This document shows positions 8,951 to 18,555 of a stretch of DNA of 64,000 nt, one piece after another. Source of the stretch: Opitutaceae bacterium (GTDB lineage Bacteria; Verrucomicrobiota; Verrucomicrobiia; Opitutales; Opitutaceae); NCBI GenBank assembly GCA_028688225.1, contig JAQTYQ010000002.1, positions 233,209 through 297,208 on the forward strand, in the 5' to 3' direction. Position 1 is the stretch's first letter; each line of letters begins with the position of its first letter. The notes under the pieces are model-generated. The model saw only the letters and a list, made by a program, of their open reading frames with translations. It did not search any database and was not told where the DNA came from. A program made the position numbers and the translations under genes.

Positions 8951-9014
8951 ATGGAGCCGCGACGCCCCCGTCGCGGATTTTGGGTCCCACGCGACGGGGG
9001 CGTCGCGGCTCCAT
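8951..9014. repeat. Perfect 25-bp inverted repeat with 14-nt loop
   Basis: The arms are 8951-8975 and 8990-9014, exact reverse complements beginning atggagccgcgacgccc. The loop 8976-8989 holds a further small palindrome, tgggtccca. It lies in the 273-bp spacer between the adaptor and the permease. There is no T-tract, so it does not look like an intrinsic terminator; a MITE- or REP-like dispersed palindrome is more likely. The rest of the spacer shows no gene. Confidence 0.8.
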
Positions 9015-9171
9015 CCGTCCGTTTCGACGCCAGCTTCGACGATTTTCCGATGGGTTCTCTTAATCGCTCTCTCCCGGCTCGGCGGGGACAAGATGACGAG
9101 AAAGAGAACGAACCACGAAGGCCCCTTGGTTGCGATCAAAGGCCGCCCTGCGAAATATCCCGGCTGACTCC

Positions 9172-10428
9172 ATGACGTCACCCAATTTCCAGATCGCAGC
9201 GCGATTCCTCACCGCCAAGAAGCGGGCGATGCTCATGAGCCTTTCCTGCATCGTGCTGGGCGTGGGGCTGTTCGTGGTCACGCAGGCCACCACCAGCGGC
9301 TTCGAGGAGTTTTTCATCCGGACCATCCTCGGCACCAACGGCGCGATCCGGATCGAGGACAAGATCCAGGACACCATGCGGTCCATGGAAGCCGGCGGGC
9401 AGGGCAGCGGCTCCAATTTTCACATCTCCATGCGCGGGGAGGGGAAGAAATACATCGAGGGCATCGAGGAGCCCAAGCTGCTCATCGGCGCGCTGCGGCG
9501 CTTCGAAAACGTGGCGGGGGTGTCGGAGGTCCTGCATGGACCGGTGATCATCCGCAGCTCGTTCAAGAGCGAATCGGTCCGCGCCTACGGCATCAACCTC
9601 GACGATCAGCTCCTGGTGTCCGATCTCGGCAACCAGATCGTCCGGGGCAATCTGAACGGTTTCCGGGGCACGCCCTCCGGGGCGCTGCTGGGCCGCGAAA
9701 TGGCGGACCGGCTCCAGCTGGCGGTGGGCGATTCGTTCATCCTCGAGGCGCGCGGCGAGTCGCGCCGCTACCGGGTGAGTGCCATCTACGAAACCGGCGT
9801 CGCCGACATCGACCGGGTGCGCGTCTACCTCAACATGGGCGAGGCCCGCTCCCTGCTGCAGCGGCCCACGGGAGCGTCGTTCATCCAGATCAATCTCTTC
9901 GACAAGGACCGGGCGCCGCAAGACGCCCTGCACATGGAGAGCGTCCTCCAGTACAGCGCGGCCAGCTGGCAGGAGCGCGAAAAGACCTGGCTCAATGTGT
10001 TCAAGGCGTTGCGGCTGTCGACGGCCATCACCGTCTCAGTCTTCACCTTGATCGCCGGCCTCGCGATGTTCAACACCCTGGCCATGATCGTCATGGAGAA
10101 GACCAAGGAGATCGCGATCCTGCGTTCGATGGGGTACACCCACCGCGATATTTCCCACATCTTCCTCTGGCAGGCGGCCATCGTGCTGACGATCGGCACG
10201 ATCGTCGGCACGCTGCTGGGCGCGGCGATCACCTTTGGCGTGTCCCGGGTCCCGATCAACATCACCGGGATTTTCAAGACGGAAACCTTCATCGTGTCGT
10301 GGTCCGTCTGGCATTACGTGGAGGCGTGTCTCACCGCCGTCATCATGGTCATGGCGGCCAGCCTGATCCCGGCCCGCCGCGCCGCGCGGCTCGAGCCCGG
10401 CGACGTCATCCGCGGCACGGCGCAGTGA
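9172..10428 (+). CDS. FtsX/MacB-type ABC transporter permease (LolC-like), 418 aa
   Basis: The N-terminal helix (LMSLSCIVLGVGLFVVTQATT) is followed by a large periplasmic domain (about residues 45-270) and three C-terminal helices. This is the MacB/LolC/FtsX topology. The segment IVMEKTKEIAILRSMGYTHRDI is the usual coupling region for the ATPase, and the end IPARRAARLEPGDVIRG matches the family. ABC transporters of this type drive mechanical extrusion of lipoproteins, peptides or small molecules through a MacA/TolC-like conduit, which fits the two genes upstream. The ATPase gene is not adjacent: a four-helix-bundle gene intervenes. Confidence 0.85.
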   Translation: MTSPNFQIAARFLTAKKRAMLMSLSCIVLGVGLFVVTQATTSGFEEFFIRTILGTNGAIRIEDKIQDTMRSMEAGGQGSGSNFHISMRGEGKKYIEGIEEPKLLIGALRRFENVAGVSEVLHGPVIIRSSFKSESVRAYGINLDDQLLVSDLGNQIVRGNLNGFRGTPSGALLGREMADRLQLAVGDSFILEARGESRRYRVSAIYETGVADIDRVRVYLNMGEARSLLQRPTGASFIQINLFDKDRAPQDALHMESVLQYSAASWQEREKTWLNVFKALRLSTAITVSVFTLIAGLAMFNTLAMIVMEKTKEIAILRSMGYTHRDISHIFLWQAAIVLTIGTIVGTLLGAAITFGVSRVPINITGIFKTETFIVSWSVWHYVEACLTAVIMVMAASLIPARRAARLEPGDVIRGTAQ

Positions 10429-10518
10429 TTCTGTGGAGGCGGGAGACCGGAGAACGGAGACGGGAAAAGTGGGGTTGAGAATCGAAAGATGTCGGACATA
10501 AATCGGCCTTCATCCCCT

Positions 10519-10881
10519 ATGAAAAACACAATCCAGCGATTTGAAGATCTCGAAGTGTGGAAGGAAGGCATGCAACTCGCCGTGCAGATTTACCAGACGG
10601 CGGCCGGGTGGCGCGACTTTGGCTTGAAAGATCAAATGCAACGGGCGGCGGTTTCGATCCCTTCCAATATCGCCGAGGGCTATGAGCGTGGCGCCAACAA
10701 GGAGTTTGTGCAGTTTCTGAACTATGCCAAGGGTTCGAGCGGAGAATTGCGCACCCAGATCTACCTTGCCAGGAAGTTGGGTCATCTCGATGAAACGGTA
10801 TCTCCGGGATTGCTGGAGAAAAGCCGCAAGGTTTCGGCAATGCTCCACAAATACATTCAGGTAAGAAAACGTGATTTTTGA
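10519..10881 (+). CDS. Intact four-helix-bundle protein (S23/IVP family), 120 aa
   Basis: The protein begins MKNTIQRFEDLEVWKEGMQLA and contains the diagnostic AAVSIPSNIAEGYERGANKEFVQFL core and the GELRTQIYLARKLGH helix. It belongs to the small helical family found as free-standing genes and inside 23S rRNA intervening sequences; no biochemical role is assigned. An in-frame ATG at 10489 would add ten residues and cannot be excluded. Its stop overlaps the ATG of the ABC ATPase by one base (TGATG), so it has become part of the exporter operon. The flanking spacer carries word repeats (10431-10475), suggesting later insertion. Confidence 0.8.
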   Translation: MKNTIQRFEDLEVWKEGMQLAVQIYQTAAGWRDFGLKDQMQRAAVSIPSNIAEGYERGANKEFVQFLNYAKGSSGELRTQIYLARKLGHLDETVSPGLLEKSRKVSAMLHKYIQVRKRDF

Positions 10882-11618
10882 TGTCCCCCTCCGATTCTTC
10901 CCGCCTCCCGCCTCCCGCCTCCGGCCTCCCTGTCTCTCCAGACAGCAGCGTCTCGCTGCGTTGCACCAATATCCACCGCTCCCTCGGGCAGGGGGAGGGC
11001 CGGGTCCATGTGCTCAAGGGCGTCTCCTTCGAGGCGCAGCGCGGGCAGGTCTATGCCGTGGTGGGCCCGTCCGGCTGCGGCAAGAGCACGCTGCTCTATC
11101 TGCTGGGCCTGCTCGACCGGCAGGACGCGGGGGACATCTGGATCAAAGGCCGGTTCATGTCGGACAGCAGCGACGCCGAGCGCACCGCGGCCCGGTGCGA
11201 GCACATCGGGTTCGTCTTCCAGTTTCACTTCCTGATGCAGGAGTTCACCACGCTCGAAAACGTGATGATGCCGATGCGCAAGCTCGGCCGCCTCGCCGAA
11301 CCCGCGATGCGCGAGCGGGCGCGCGAGCTCCTGACGGCCGTCGGTCTGGGCGACAAGACCGGCCGCCTCGGCACCCAGCTTTCCGGCGGCGAGCAGCAGC
11401 GCGTGGCCATTGCCCGGGCCCTGGCCAATGCCCCGGCCATCATCCTGGCCGACGAACCCACCGGCAATCTCGACCAGCGCAACTCCGGCATCGTGTTCGA
11501 CCTCCTGACCCACCTGGCCAAGGAAAACGGCCAGGCCGTCATCATCGTCACCCACAACCCCGAGATCGCCGGCCGCTGCGACACCGTGCGGCCCATGCGC
11601 GACGGGGTGTTCCTCTAG
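10881..11618 (+). CDS. ABC transporter ATPase (LolD/MacB-type), 245 aa
   Basis: All ATPase motifs are present: Walker A GPSGCGKST, Q-loop region FVFQFHFLMQEF, signature LSGGEQQRVAIARAL, Walker B IILADEPTGNLD and the switch histidine in VTHNPEIA. It is the natural partner of the FtsX-type permease at 9172. The first 18 residues (rich in Ser and Pro, ending before SVSLRCTNIHRSLG) are translated from the ctcccgcctcc-type word repeat and lie outside the conserved domain. The true ancestral start may therefore have been further in. The stop codon TAG is the first triplet of a REP-like hairpin. Confidence 0.88.
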   Translation: MSPSDSSRLPPPASGLPVSPDSSVSLRCTNIHRSLGQGEGRVHVLKGVSFEAQRGQVYAVVGPSGCGKSTLLYLLGLLDRQDAGDIWIKGRFMSDSSDAERTAARCEHIGFVFQFHFLMQEFTTLENVMMPMRKLGRLAEPAMRERARELLTAVGLGDKTGRLGTQLSGGEQQRVAIARALANAPAIILADEPTGNLDQRNSGIVFDLLTHLAKENGQAVIIVTHNPEIAGRCDTVRPMRDGVFL

Positions 11619-11650
11619 GAGCCTGTCGGGCTTCGCCCTCCATGCTCCTA
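11616..11650 (+). repeat. REP-like hairpin overlapping the ATPase stop codon
   Basis: taggagc (11616-11622) pairs with gctccta (11644-11650), with an inner gggc/gccc hairpin. It shares the TAG-GAG start and TGTCGG-CTT core with the hairpins at 62685 and 62846. It lacks a T-tract but may still cap the operon transcript. Confidence 0.6.
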
Positions 11651-11996
11651 AACAAACGGCGTCCGCCGTTTGTCGGGAGCGGCCGGGCGAAGAACAGCCA
11701 TTGGGAGGACTTTCCGCTCGGATAGCTTCAGAAGTCCGGCAGGTTGTACGCGGCTCAGCGGGGAGAGTTCGATCCTTTGCGCGCGGCCGGACCGCCTCCG
11801 GGGCGGTCCATCAGGAATGGCGCCAGCCATTCCTCTGCGCATATTTTGTCATTATTTTCTGATAAGTTATGCCAATCCATGCGCAGTGTTGTCTAATGAT
11901 TTCCGGAACACGCTGACGGCGGGCAAATTTTGGTTTACATCCTGGAGACCAATACGCTTCCTCTTGCTTTGACTCCAATCACGTCGCAACGCATCC
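11651..11996. other. Spacer upstream of the act operon
   Basis: About 350 bp without a convincing gene. It starts with a tight hairpin (acaaacggcg 11652-11661 pairing with 11664-11673 across a 2-nt loop). It also contains an AT-rich stretch near 11840-11900 (tttgtcattattttctgat) that is the most promoter-like DNA before the respiratory genes. No -35/-10 pair with proper spacing could be fixed. Confidence 0.4.
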
Positions 11997-12173
11997 GTGA
12001 ACCAGCACTGTTCGCGCAAATCCTTTCTCACCAGATTGTCGGGGCTTGTGGCTGCGGCCGGTCTGGCCCCCCGACTGCTCGCAAAAACCGCGTCTCCGTC
12101 CGTCCATCCGTCCGCGCCCCTGGCGCCCCGCCCCGAGCCGCGTTCCGTGCCCCGCCGCGCGGATGCCGTGTAA
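11997..12173 (+). CDS. Possible small Tat-like secreted protein, 58 aa, GTG start
   Basis: The frame reads MNQHCSRKSFLTRLSGLVAA then a hydrophobic stretch ending near LLAKTA, and a Pro/Arg-rich tail. SRKSFL followed by a moderately hydrophobic segment resembles a twin-arginine signal with RK for RR. It ends 36 bp before actA. It could be a real leader gene of the act operon or a remnant of a Tat-exported subunit. A GTG start and short length keep confidence low. Confidence 0.35.
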   Translation: MNQHCSRKSFLTRLSGLVAAAGLAPRLLAKTASPSVHPSAPLAPRPEPRSVPRRADAV

Positions 12174-12209
12174 ACCGCCGGTGGCGTCCATCCGGAGACG
12201 ATCTGGCCT

Positions 12210-12863
12210 ATGTCGCATGTATTCCCGAAGTGGTCGAACGCGCTGCCGCTGCAGATCATCCTCTATCTGTTCGTCCTCGGCGGCACGGTCACGGCGGGGG
12301 TCACCTACTACTGCACGCCCAAATATCTGCGCGTCGGCTACGCCCCGGTGCAGCCCGTGCCCTACGACCACAGCCTGCACGCCGGGCAGCTCGGCCTCGA
12401 CTGCCGCTACTGCCACAGCAACGTCGACCAGTCGGGCTTCGCCAACCTGCCGACGTCGCAGACGTGCATGAACTGCCACCAGCTGGTCAAGCCCCAGAGC
12501 CCGTTGCTGGCCGTCGTGCGTGCCAGCTATGAAAGCGGCGAGCCGGTGCCGTGGGTGCAGGTCCACCAGGCGCCCGACTATGTCTACTTCAACCATGCGG
12601 TGCACGTGAACCGCGGCGTCAGCTGCGTCGAGTGCCACGGCAAGATCAACGAGATGCCCGTGGTCTACCATGCCAAGCCGCTGAGCATGAAATTCTGCCT
12701 CACCTGCCACCGCGATCCCGCCCGCTTCCTCCGCGCCCCGGCGGACGTCTATAATCTCGATTCGCCGACCCTCGCCGCGCAGGGGCGCGCCGCCGACGCC
12801 GCCCGCCTGATCCGCGACGGGAAGATCAAACCGCCGGAGAGCTGCTCCGGCTGCCACCGATAG
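12210..12863 (+). CDS. actA: Alternative complex III pentaheme cytochrome c ActA, 217 aa
   Basis: One N-terminal membrane helix (LPLQIILYLFVLGGTVTAGV) is followed by five CXXCH haem sites: CRYCH, CMNCH, CVECH, CLTCH and CSGCH. Several isolated His residues (for example YDHSLHAG and FNHAVHV) can act as distal ligands. ActA passes electrons within alternative complex III, the quinol:electron-acceptor oxidoreductase that replaces bc1 in some bacteria. It is the first gene of the canonical actABCDEF order seen here, which makes the assignment secure. Confidence 0.92.
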   Translation: MSHVFPKWSNALPLQIILYLFVLGGTVTAGVTYYCTPKYLRVGYAPVQPVPYDHSLHAGQLGLDCRYCHSNVDQSGFANLPTSQTCMNCHQLVKPQSPLLAVVRASYESGEPVPWVQVHQAPDYVYFNHAVHVNRGVSCVECHGKINEMPVVYHAKPLSMKFCLTCHRDPARFLRAPADVYNLDSPTLAAQGRAADAARLIRDGKIKPPESCSGCHR

Positions 12864-12969
12864 GTTTCCGCCGGCGGCGGAAACCTAATGCAACCGGAAT
12901 CCCAGACGCCATTTTTGCCACCCTTCCGAAAAAACCCTTCGAGCCCTGAATCCTGAACACTGAACCCGG

Positions 12970-15900
12970 ATGAAGCGCCAGGTCCAACATCCTGCCCCAT
13001 CGGAACGCGAGCTGAACGGCCCGCGCTACTGGCGCAGCCTCGACGAGCTGGCCGCCACGCCCGGTTTTCGCGCCTACCTCGAGCGCGAGTTTCCCGAGGG
13101 GGCGGCCCGGCTCGACGGCGTCGACCGCCGCCAGTTTTTCAAGCTGATGGCGGCCTCCTTCGCCCTCGGCGGCATCGGCCTCGCCGGCTGCCGGCGGCCG
13201 GAGGCCTACGTGCTGCCCTACGGCAAGTCGGTGGAGGAGGTGAAACCCGGCCTGCCCCTGTATTTCGCCACCGCCCTGCCGCTGCGCCGGGCGGCCATCC
13301 CGCTCGTCGCCGAGACCTACCAGGGCCGTCCGACCAAGCTCGAGGGCAATCCCTCCTACGCGCCTCATGGCGGCGCCAGCAGCTTGCTGGCCCAGGCTTC
13401 GCTGCTCGACCTCTACGATCCCGACCGGGCCACGACGCACCTGCAGAACGGCGCGGCGTTTTCCGCCGCCGCCCTCAACGATCTGCTCGCCGCCATCGGC
13501 AATAAATACGCCGCCGGGCGCGGTGCGGGCCTGGCATTTCTGGCCGAGTCGTCCAGTTCGCCCACGCGGGCCGCGCTGGTGGCCCGGCTGCAGGAAAGAT
13601 TTCCCGGGGCGGTCTGGGCCGAATACGAGCCCGTGGTCGATGAACCGCCGGTGGAGGCCGCGCGCCTCGCGTTCGGCCGCGACGTCAAGCCGGTCCATCG
13701 GTTCGCCCAAGCCCGCCGCATCGTCAGTCTCGACGGCGATTTTCTCCAGGCCGGGCCCGCGGCGCTGGCCGATGCGCGCAGCTTTGCCCGGGGCCGCCGC
13801 GTCACCTCGCCGGACGAGGCCGCCCGCATGAACCGCCTGTATGTGGCGGAAAGCGGGCTCACGATCACCGGCGCGATGGCCGACCACCGCCTGCGCATCG
13901 CCAGCAGCCATGTGCCGGCGCTGGCCGCCGCGCTCGCCGGCCGGGTGCTGGGCACGGACGCCTACGCCGCGCCCGCCGCCGGCCTCGACGTGAAGCCGGA
14001 ATGGATCGCCGAGTGCGCCGCCGATCTGCTCGCCCATCGGGGCGAGAGCCTCGTGGTGGCGGGGGCTCATCAGCCGGTCGCGGTGCATGCGCTCGCCCAT
14101 CTGATGAACGCCGCGCTCGGCAACATCGGCCGGACGGTTGATTTTGTCGCCGCGGAGCCCTCCGGCGCATCGACGATCCAGCAGCTGGCCGCCGCCATCA
14201 AGGCCGGCTCCGTCAAGACCCTGTTCATCCTCGGCGGCAATCCCGTCTACAACGCCCCGGCCGATCTCGACTGGACGGCGTTGCAAACGTCGGTGCCCGA
14301 GGTCATCCGGTACGGCGCTTACGTCGACGAAACCTCGGCGCCGGCCGGCGTGCACGTCGCGGCCACGCATTACCTCGAGTCCTGGGGCGACGCGCGGACA
14401 GCCGACGGCACCATCGTGCCGGTGCAGCCCATGATCCTCCCGTTGTTCGACGGGATGAACGAGCTCACCCTGCTGGCCCGCGTCCTCGGGGATGCGGTCA
14501 CCGACCCCTATACGCTCGTCTCCAACACCATCACCAGGCTGACGGGCGGCGATCCGGAGAAAGTCTTCCGCCGGTTCCTGTACGACGGCCTGCTGGAGGG
14601 CACGGCTTACCCGCCGGTCGGCGACCTGCCGGCGCGGGCCGACGCTGCCACCGCGATTCTCGCCGCCGCCCCCAGGAAACCGGAGGTGGGCGCCCAGGCC
14701 CTCGAGGTGCGTTTTGTGGCCGACTACAAGACCGACGACGGCCGCTTTGCCAACAACGGCTGGTTGCAGGAATGCCCCGATCCCATCACCCGGCTCACCT
14801 GGGACAACGCGATCCTCATCTCGCCCCGTCTGGCCGGGGAACTGAACATTCTTCCGCCATTGCGCGGGGTGCTGCCGGTGGCGCGGGACGAGGCCGCCGA
14901 CTGGGTCAACGGCCGGGAGCAGGCGCACATCGGGGTGGTGCAGCTGGGCGGCCGCACCGTGCGCGGCCCGCTGCAGATCCAGCCCGGCCTTTCCAACTAC
15001 ACCATCATCCTGCCGCTGGGCTACGGCCGCACGCAGTCCGGCCGCGTCGGCACCGGCGCCGGTTTCAACGCCTACGCCCTGCGCACGGGCGGGACGATGC
15101 ACGTCGCCACCGGCGCGACCATCGAGATCGTCCCGGGCGAGCGATACGTCCTCGCCAACACGCAGGAGCACTGGTCGATGGAGGGCCGCGACCTCATCCG
15201 CGAGGCCAATGTCGACGAGTTCAAGGCGAACCCGGCGTTTGCCGCGGCGCTCGGACTGGAGGCGCACAGCCCGCCCTACGACGAGGCCAGCGCGGCGCGG
15301 CCGCTGGAGGAAAAGGTCACGGAAATCCCGCGCGGCAACTCGCTCTACACGACGCCGAAGTTCGACGGCCTGCACCAGTGGGGCATGTCGATCGATCTCA
15401 ACACCTGCATCGGCTGCCAGGCCTGCGTCGTCGCCTGTCAGGCGGAGAACAACATTCCGATCGTGGGCAAGGAGCAGGTGGCCCGCGGCCGCGAGATGCA
15501 CTGGATCCGCATCGACCGCTATTATTCCGACGGGCGCATCGCCCCCGGCGCCTTTGGCGGGGCGGGCAACCGCGAAATCCCCGAGGATCCCCAGGTTTCC
15601 CTCGAGCCCATGGCCTGCCAGCAGTGCGAGCTGGCGCCCTGTGAAATGGTCTGTCCGGTCAACGCCACGGTGCACGACAACGAGGGCCTCAACGTCATGG
15701 CGTACAACCGGTGCGTGGGCACGCGCTACTGCGCCAACAACTGCCCCTACAAGGTCCGCCGCTTCAATTATTTTGACTGGAACAAGCACGCCACCGACGC
15801 CCTGTACCTGGGGCCGGTCGGCCGCCAGCAGGAAATGCCCGAGCTGCTCAAGATGGTGCGCAATCCCGAGGTCACCGTCCGCATGCGCGGCGTGATGGAG

Positions 15901-16305
15901 AAATGCACCTATTGCGTGCAGCGGATCGAGAACGCCAAGATCCGGCAGAAGGTGAAGGCGGCGCAGGCCGGCCACCCGGGCGACGTGATCGTGCGCGACG
16001 GCGCCGTCCGGACCGCCTGCCAGCAGGCCTGCCCGGTCGAGGCGATCGTGTTCGGCAACCTGCTCGACCCGGCCAGCGCGGTGCGGAAGACCAAGGCCCA
16101 GCCGCGCGATTATGCCGTGCTCGGCTACCTCAACGTCCGGCCGCGCACCACCTACCTCGGCAAGCTGCGCAACCCCAATCCGCGGATGCCGGATTACGCC
16201 GGACTGCCGCTCAGCCGGCGCGAGGCCAATCTCAAAAATCCGGCGCCGGCGCACGCCGCGGGGGAGTCCGGAGATGGGAAGCAGGAGACGGGAGGACATC
16301 AGTGA
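12970..16305 (+). CDS. actB: Alternative complex III iron-sulfur / molybdopterin-type subunit ActB, 1111 aa
   Basis: This is the fused form of ActB. A Tat-like motif [17 protein letters not shown] (RR at 53-54) leads to LAGC with a possible lipoprotein Cys74. A molybdopterin-oxidoreductase-like domain follows (about 80-790; in this family it normally lacks the cofactor). A four-cluster ferredoxin domain then has motifs at about 813 ([11 protein letters not shown]), 883 ([13 protein letters not shown]), 915 ([11 protein letters not shown]) and 979/1017 (CTYC and CQQAC). It should sit on the periplasmic side and wire quinol oxidation to the haem subunits. The last 14 residues ([12 protein letters not shown] type) come from word-repeat DNA and lie outside the family core. 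Confidence 0.92.
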   Translation: MKRQVQHPAPSERELNGPRYWRSLDELAATPGFRAYLEREFPEGAARLDGVDRRQFFKLMAASFALGGIGLAGCRRPEAYVLPYGKSVEEVKPGLPLYFATALPLRRAAIPLVAETYQGRPTKLEGNPSYAPHGGASSLLAQASLLDLYDPDRATTHLQNGAAFSAAALNDLLAAIGNKYAAGRGAGLAFLAESSSSPTRAALVARLQERFPGAVWAEYEPVVDEPPVEAARLAFGRDVKPVHRFAQARRIVSLDGDFLQAGPAALADARSFARGRRVTSPDEAARMNRLYVAESGLTITGAMADHRLRIASSHVPALAAALAGRVLGTDAYAAPAAGLDVKPEWIAECAADLLAHRGESLVVAGAHQPVAVHALAHLMNAALGNIGRTVDFVAAEPSGASTIQQLAAAIKAGSVKTLFILGGNPVYNAPADLDWTALQTSVPEVIRYGAYVDETSAPAGVHVAATHYLESWGDARTADGTIVPVQPMILPLFDGMNELTLLARVLGDAVTDPYTLVSNTITRLTGGDPEKVFRRFLYDGLLEGTAYPPVGDLPARADAATAILAAAPRKPEVGAQALEVRFVADYKTDDGRFANNGWLQECPDPITRLTWDNAILISPRLAGELNILPPLRGVLPVARDEAADWVNGREQAHIGVVQLGGRTVRGPLQIQPGLSNYTIILPLGYGRTQSGRVGTGAGFNAYALRTGGTMHVATGATIEIVPGERYVLANTQEHWSMEGRDLIREANVDEFKANPAFAAALGLEAHSPPYDEASAARPLEEKVTEIPRGNSLYTTPKFDGLHQWGMSIDLNTCIGCQACVVACQAENNIPIVGKEQVARGREMHWIRIDRYYSDGRIAPGAFGGAGNREIPEDPQVSLEPMACQQCELAPCEMVCPVNATVHDNEGLNVMAYNRCVGTRYCANNCPYKVRRFNYFDWNKHATDALYLGPVGRQQEMPELLKMVRNPEVTVRMRGVMEKCTYCVQRIENAKIRQKVKAAQAGHPGDVIVRDGAVRTACQQACPVEAIVFGNLLDPASAVRKTKAQPRDYAVLGYLNVRPRTTYLGKLRNPNPRMPDYAGLPLSRREANLKNPAPAHAAGESGDGKQETGGHQ

Positions 16306-16432
16306 TGGCCGAGATTTTCCATTGCGGATTGCGGAGGCTCGTTACGGGCACGATCGAGTTCCCGGCGGCAATTGTTTTTCACGGGCTGGCTTCCTGCCTC
16401 CCGCCTCCGGCCTCCAGTCTCCGATATTACCC

Positions 16433-17854
16433 ATGATTCAGGCCGAACAAGCTTCCGCCGTTGCCGCCGCGGCGCTGGCCGAGGTCAGGCCGGCCGTTTT
16501 GCCGCGCCCGGTGCTGGTCGCGAACAATCGCAGCTTCGCGTGGATCACCGACAAGATCTGCGGCATCATCGAAGGACCGGCCCCGCGGTGGTGGTGGGTG
16601 TGCTTCGGCGTCGCGGTGTTTGTCGCTTCCTTCACGGTCGCCGGCCTCATCTATCTGGTCGGCACCGGCGTCGGCGTGTGGGGGCACCGCAGCCCGATCA
16701 ACTGGGCGTGGGACATCGTCAACTTCGTCTTCTGGATCGGCATCGGCCACGCCGGCACCCTGATCTCCGCCATCCTGTGCCTGCTGCGCCAGAAGTGGCG
16801 CACGTCGATCAACCGCGCCGCCGAGGCCATGACGATCTTCGCGGTGGTCTGCGCCGGCATCTTCCCGCTCTTTCACGTCGGCCGCGTGTGGATGGCCTGG
16901 TACCTCCTGCCGCTCCCCAATGCCAACGGCATCTGGCAGAACTTCCGCTCGCCGCTGGAATGGGACGTGTTTGCGGTCTCCACCTACGGCGTGGTCTCGG
17001 TCCTGTTCTGGTATGTCGGCATGGTCCCCGACCTCGGGGTGCTGCGCGACCGGTTCACGGCGGCCGGCCAGCGGATGCGCGCTTTTCTCTACGGGCTGTT
17101 CGCCCTGGGCTGGCGCGGCTCCAACCGGCACTGGAGCAACTACGAGATGGCCTACCTCATCCTGGCGGGCATCGCGACGCCGCTGGTGCTCTCGGTGCAC
17201 ACCATCGTGTCGTTCGACTTCGCGGTCTCGCTGATCCCCGGCTGGCACACCACGATCTTCCCGCCGTATTTCGTCGCCGGGGCGATCTACTCGGGCTTCG
17301 GCATGGTGCTCACGCTCATGCTGCCCCTGCGGGCCGTCTACAAGCTGGAGGACCTGGTTACGCAGTACCACATCGACAACATGTGCAAGATCACCCTGGC
17401 GACCGGGTCGATGGTGGGCTACGCCTACATGATGGAGTTCTTCATCGCGTGGTACGGCGCGAACCCCAACGAGAGCTTCACCTTCATCAACCGGGCGTTC
17501 GGCCCCTATGCCTGGGCCTACTGGATCATGGTCACCTGCAACGTCATCGTGCCGCAGTTCTTCTGGTTCAAGGGCGTGCGCCGCAACATCGCGCTGGTCT
17601 GGATCCTCTCCCTGCTCGTCAATGTCGGCATGTGGATGGAGCGGTTCGTCATCATCGGCACCTCGCTCGCCCGCGACTTCCTGCCCTCGAGCTGGGGCTA
17701 TTATTCGCCGACGGTCGTGGAAATCTTCACCTTCTTCGGCACCTTCGGCGTCTTCGCCACGCTCTTCCTCCTGTTCATCCGCTTCCTGCCCATGATGCCG
17801 ATGGCCGAGATCAAGGCCGTCACGCCGCAGGCGGATGCCCACGCGCGCCACTGA
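16433..17854 (+). CDS. actC: Alternative complex III NrfD-like quinol-site subunit ActC, 473 aa
   Basis: A ten-helix NrfD/PsrC-type membrane protein. The start at 16433 gives [14 protein letters not shown]; upstream in-frame sequence overlaps actB and is not needed. Typical segments are [37 protein letters not shown] and [19 protein letters not shown]. In alternative complex III this subunit holds the quinol-binding site and a putative proton path. The 127-bp spacer upstream contains word repeats of the ctcccgcctcc type. Confidence 0.92.
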   Translation: MIQAEQASAVAAAALAEVRPAVLPRPVLVANNRSFAWITDKICGIIEGPAPRWWWVCFGVAVFVASFTVAGLIYLVGTGVGVWGHRSPINWAWDIVNFVFWIGIGHAGTLISAILCLLRQKWRTSINRAAEAMTIFAVVCAGIFPLFHVGRVWMAWYLLPLPNANGIWQNFRSPLEWDVFAVSTYGVVSVLFWYVGMVPDLGVLRDRFTAAGQRMRAFLYGLFALGWRGSNRHWSNYEMAYLILAGIATPLVLSVHTIVSFDFAVSLIPGWHTTIFPPYFVAGAIYSGFGMVLTLMLPLRAVYKLEDLVTQYHIDNMCKITLATGSMVGYAYMMEFFIAWYGANPNESFTFINRAFGPYAWAYWIMVTCNVIVPQFFWFKGVRRNIALVWILSLLVNVGMWMERFVIIGTSLARDFLPSSWGYYSPTVVEIFTFFGTFGVFATLFLLFIRFLPMMPMAEIKAVTPQADAHARH

Positions 17855-18018
17855 AAGATCAGAAGCCAGAAACCAGAAACCAGAGGCCGGAAGCCAGAGG
17901 TCAGCAGACCCAAAATCCAAAACCTAAAGCCTAAAATCCAGAACCTCTTGGTAGACTGCCGGCCCCGCCTTCCGCCTCCTCACTTTCACCTTCACTCTCA
18001 CCCTCACTCTCACTTTCG
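17855..18018. repeat. Word-repeat spacer between actC and actD
   Basis: The first half repeats ccagaa-type words (agaagccagaaaccagaaac) and then ccaaaacctaaagcctaaaa. The second half repeats cactctcaccctcactctca up to the actD start. No gene or clear signal is present. Confidence 0.75.
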
Positions 18019-18552
18019 ATGCCCGCCAAACCCTACGGACTGATTGCCATGTTCGACACCCCCACCGCCATCATGCGTGCGGCAGAGGGAGTGCGCGATG
18101 CCGGCTACAAGTTCTGGGACGTCATCACGCCCTTTCCGATCCACGGCATGGACCGGGCCATGGGCGTCCGTCGCTCGCTGGTGCCGCGGATTTCGCTCGC
18201 CGGCGGCATCCTCGGTTTCGCCACCGGCATGACGCTCATCTGGTGGTCGGGGGCGCACAACTTCAAGCTCACGGTCGGTGGCAAGCCGCTCTTCAGCCCG
18301 CTATTCGCGTTTCCGATCTCCTACGAGCTGACGATCCTGTTCACCGCCTTTGCGACCATCATCGGCATGTTCGTGCTCAACCGCCTGCCCATGCACTACC
18401 ATGCGGTGATGAAGCAGCCCTATTTCCAGCGCGCGACCGACGACCGGTTCTTCGTGGTGATCGAGGCCCGCGATCCGGCCTATGATCGCGCCGCCACCCG
18501 GGCGCTGCTCGAAAAATTCGGCGGCCGGGAGATCACCGAACTGGAAGAGTAA
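18019..18552 (+). CDS. actD: Alternative complex III subunit ActD (DUF3341), 177 aa
   Basis: The sequence matches the DUF3341 pattern: KPYGLIAMFDTPTAIMRAAE, then GYKFWDVITPFPIHGMDRAMG. Two membrane helices follow (about 58-75 and 100-122), with the conserved Lys/Pro-rich tail MHYHAVMKQPYF. ActD is an integral subunit of alternative complex III without known cofactors. It is followed after 3 bp by actE. Confidence 0.92.
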   Translation: MPAKPYGLIAMFDTPTAIMRAAEGVRDAGYKFWDVITPFPIHGMDRAMGVRRSLVPRISLAGGILGFATGMTLIWWSGAHNFKLTVGGKPLFSPLFAFPISYELTILFTAFATIIGMFVLNRLPMHYHAVMKQPYFQRATDDRFFVVIEARDPAYDRAATRALLEKFGGREITELEE

Positions 18553-18555
18553 GCC

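Noticed and set aside
8951..9014. Intrinsic terminator
   Set aside because: The stem is strong but no T-tract follows and the operon continues; repeat element preferred.
11840..11900. Sigma-70 promoter for the act operon
   Set aside because: AT-rich DNA is present, but no -35/-10 pair with 16-18 bp spacing could be identified.
12826..16299. 1157-codon open frame on the minus strand opposite actB
   Set aside because: It is a high-GC antisense shadow: Arg/Gly/Ala/His-rich translation, no family motifs, and the plus strand encodes a clear ActB with iron-sulfur motifs.
17855..18018. CRISPR-like array
   Set aside because: Repeats are short, imperfect words without unique spacers of constant length, and no cas genes are present.
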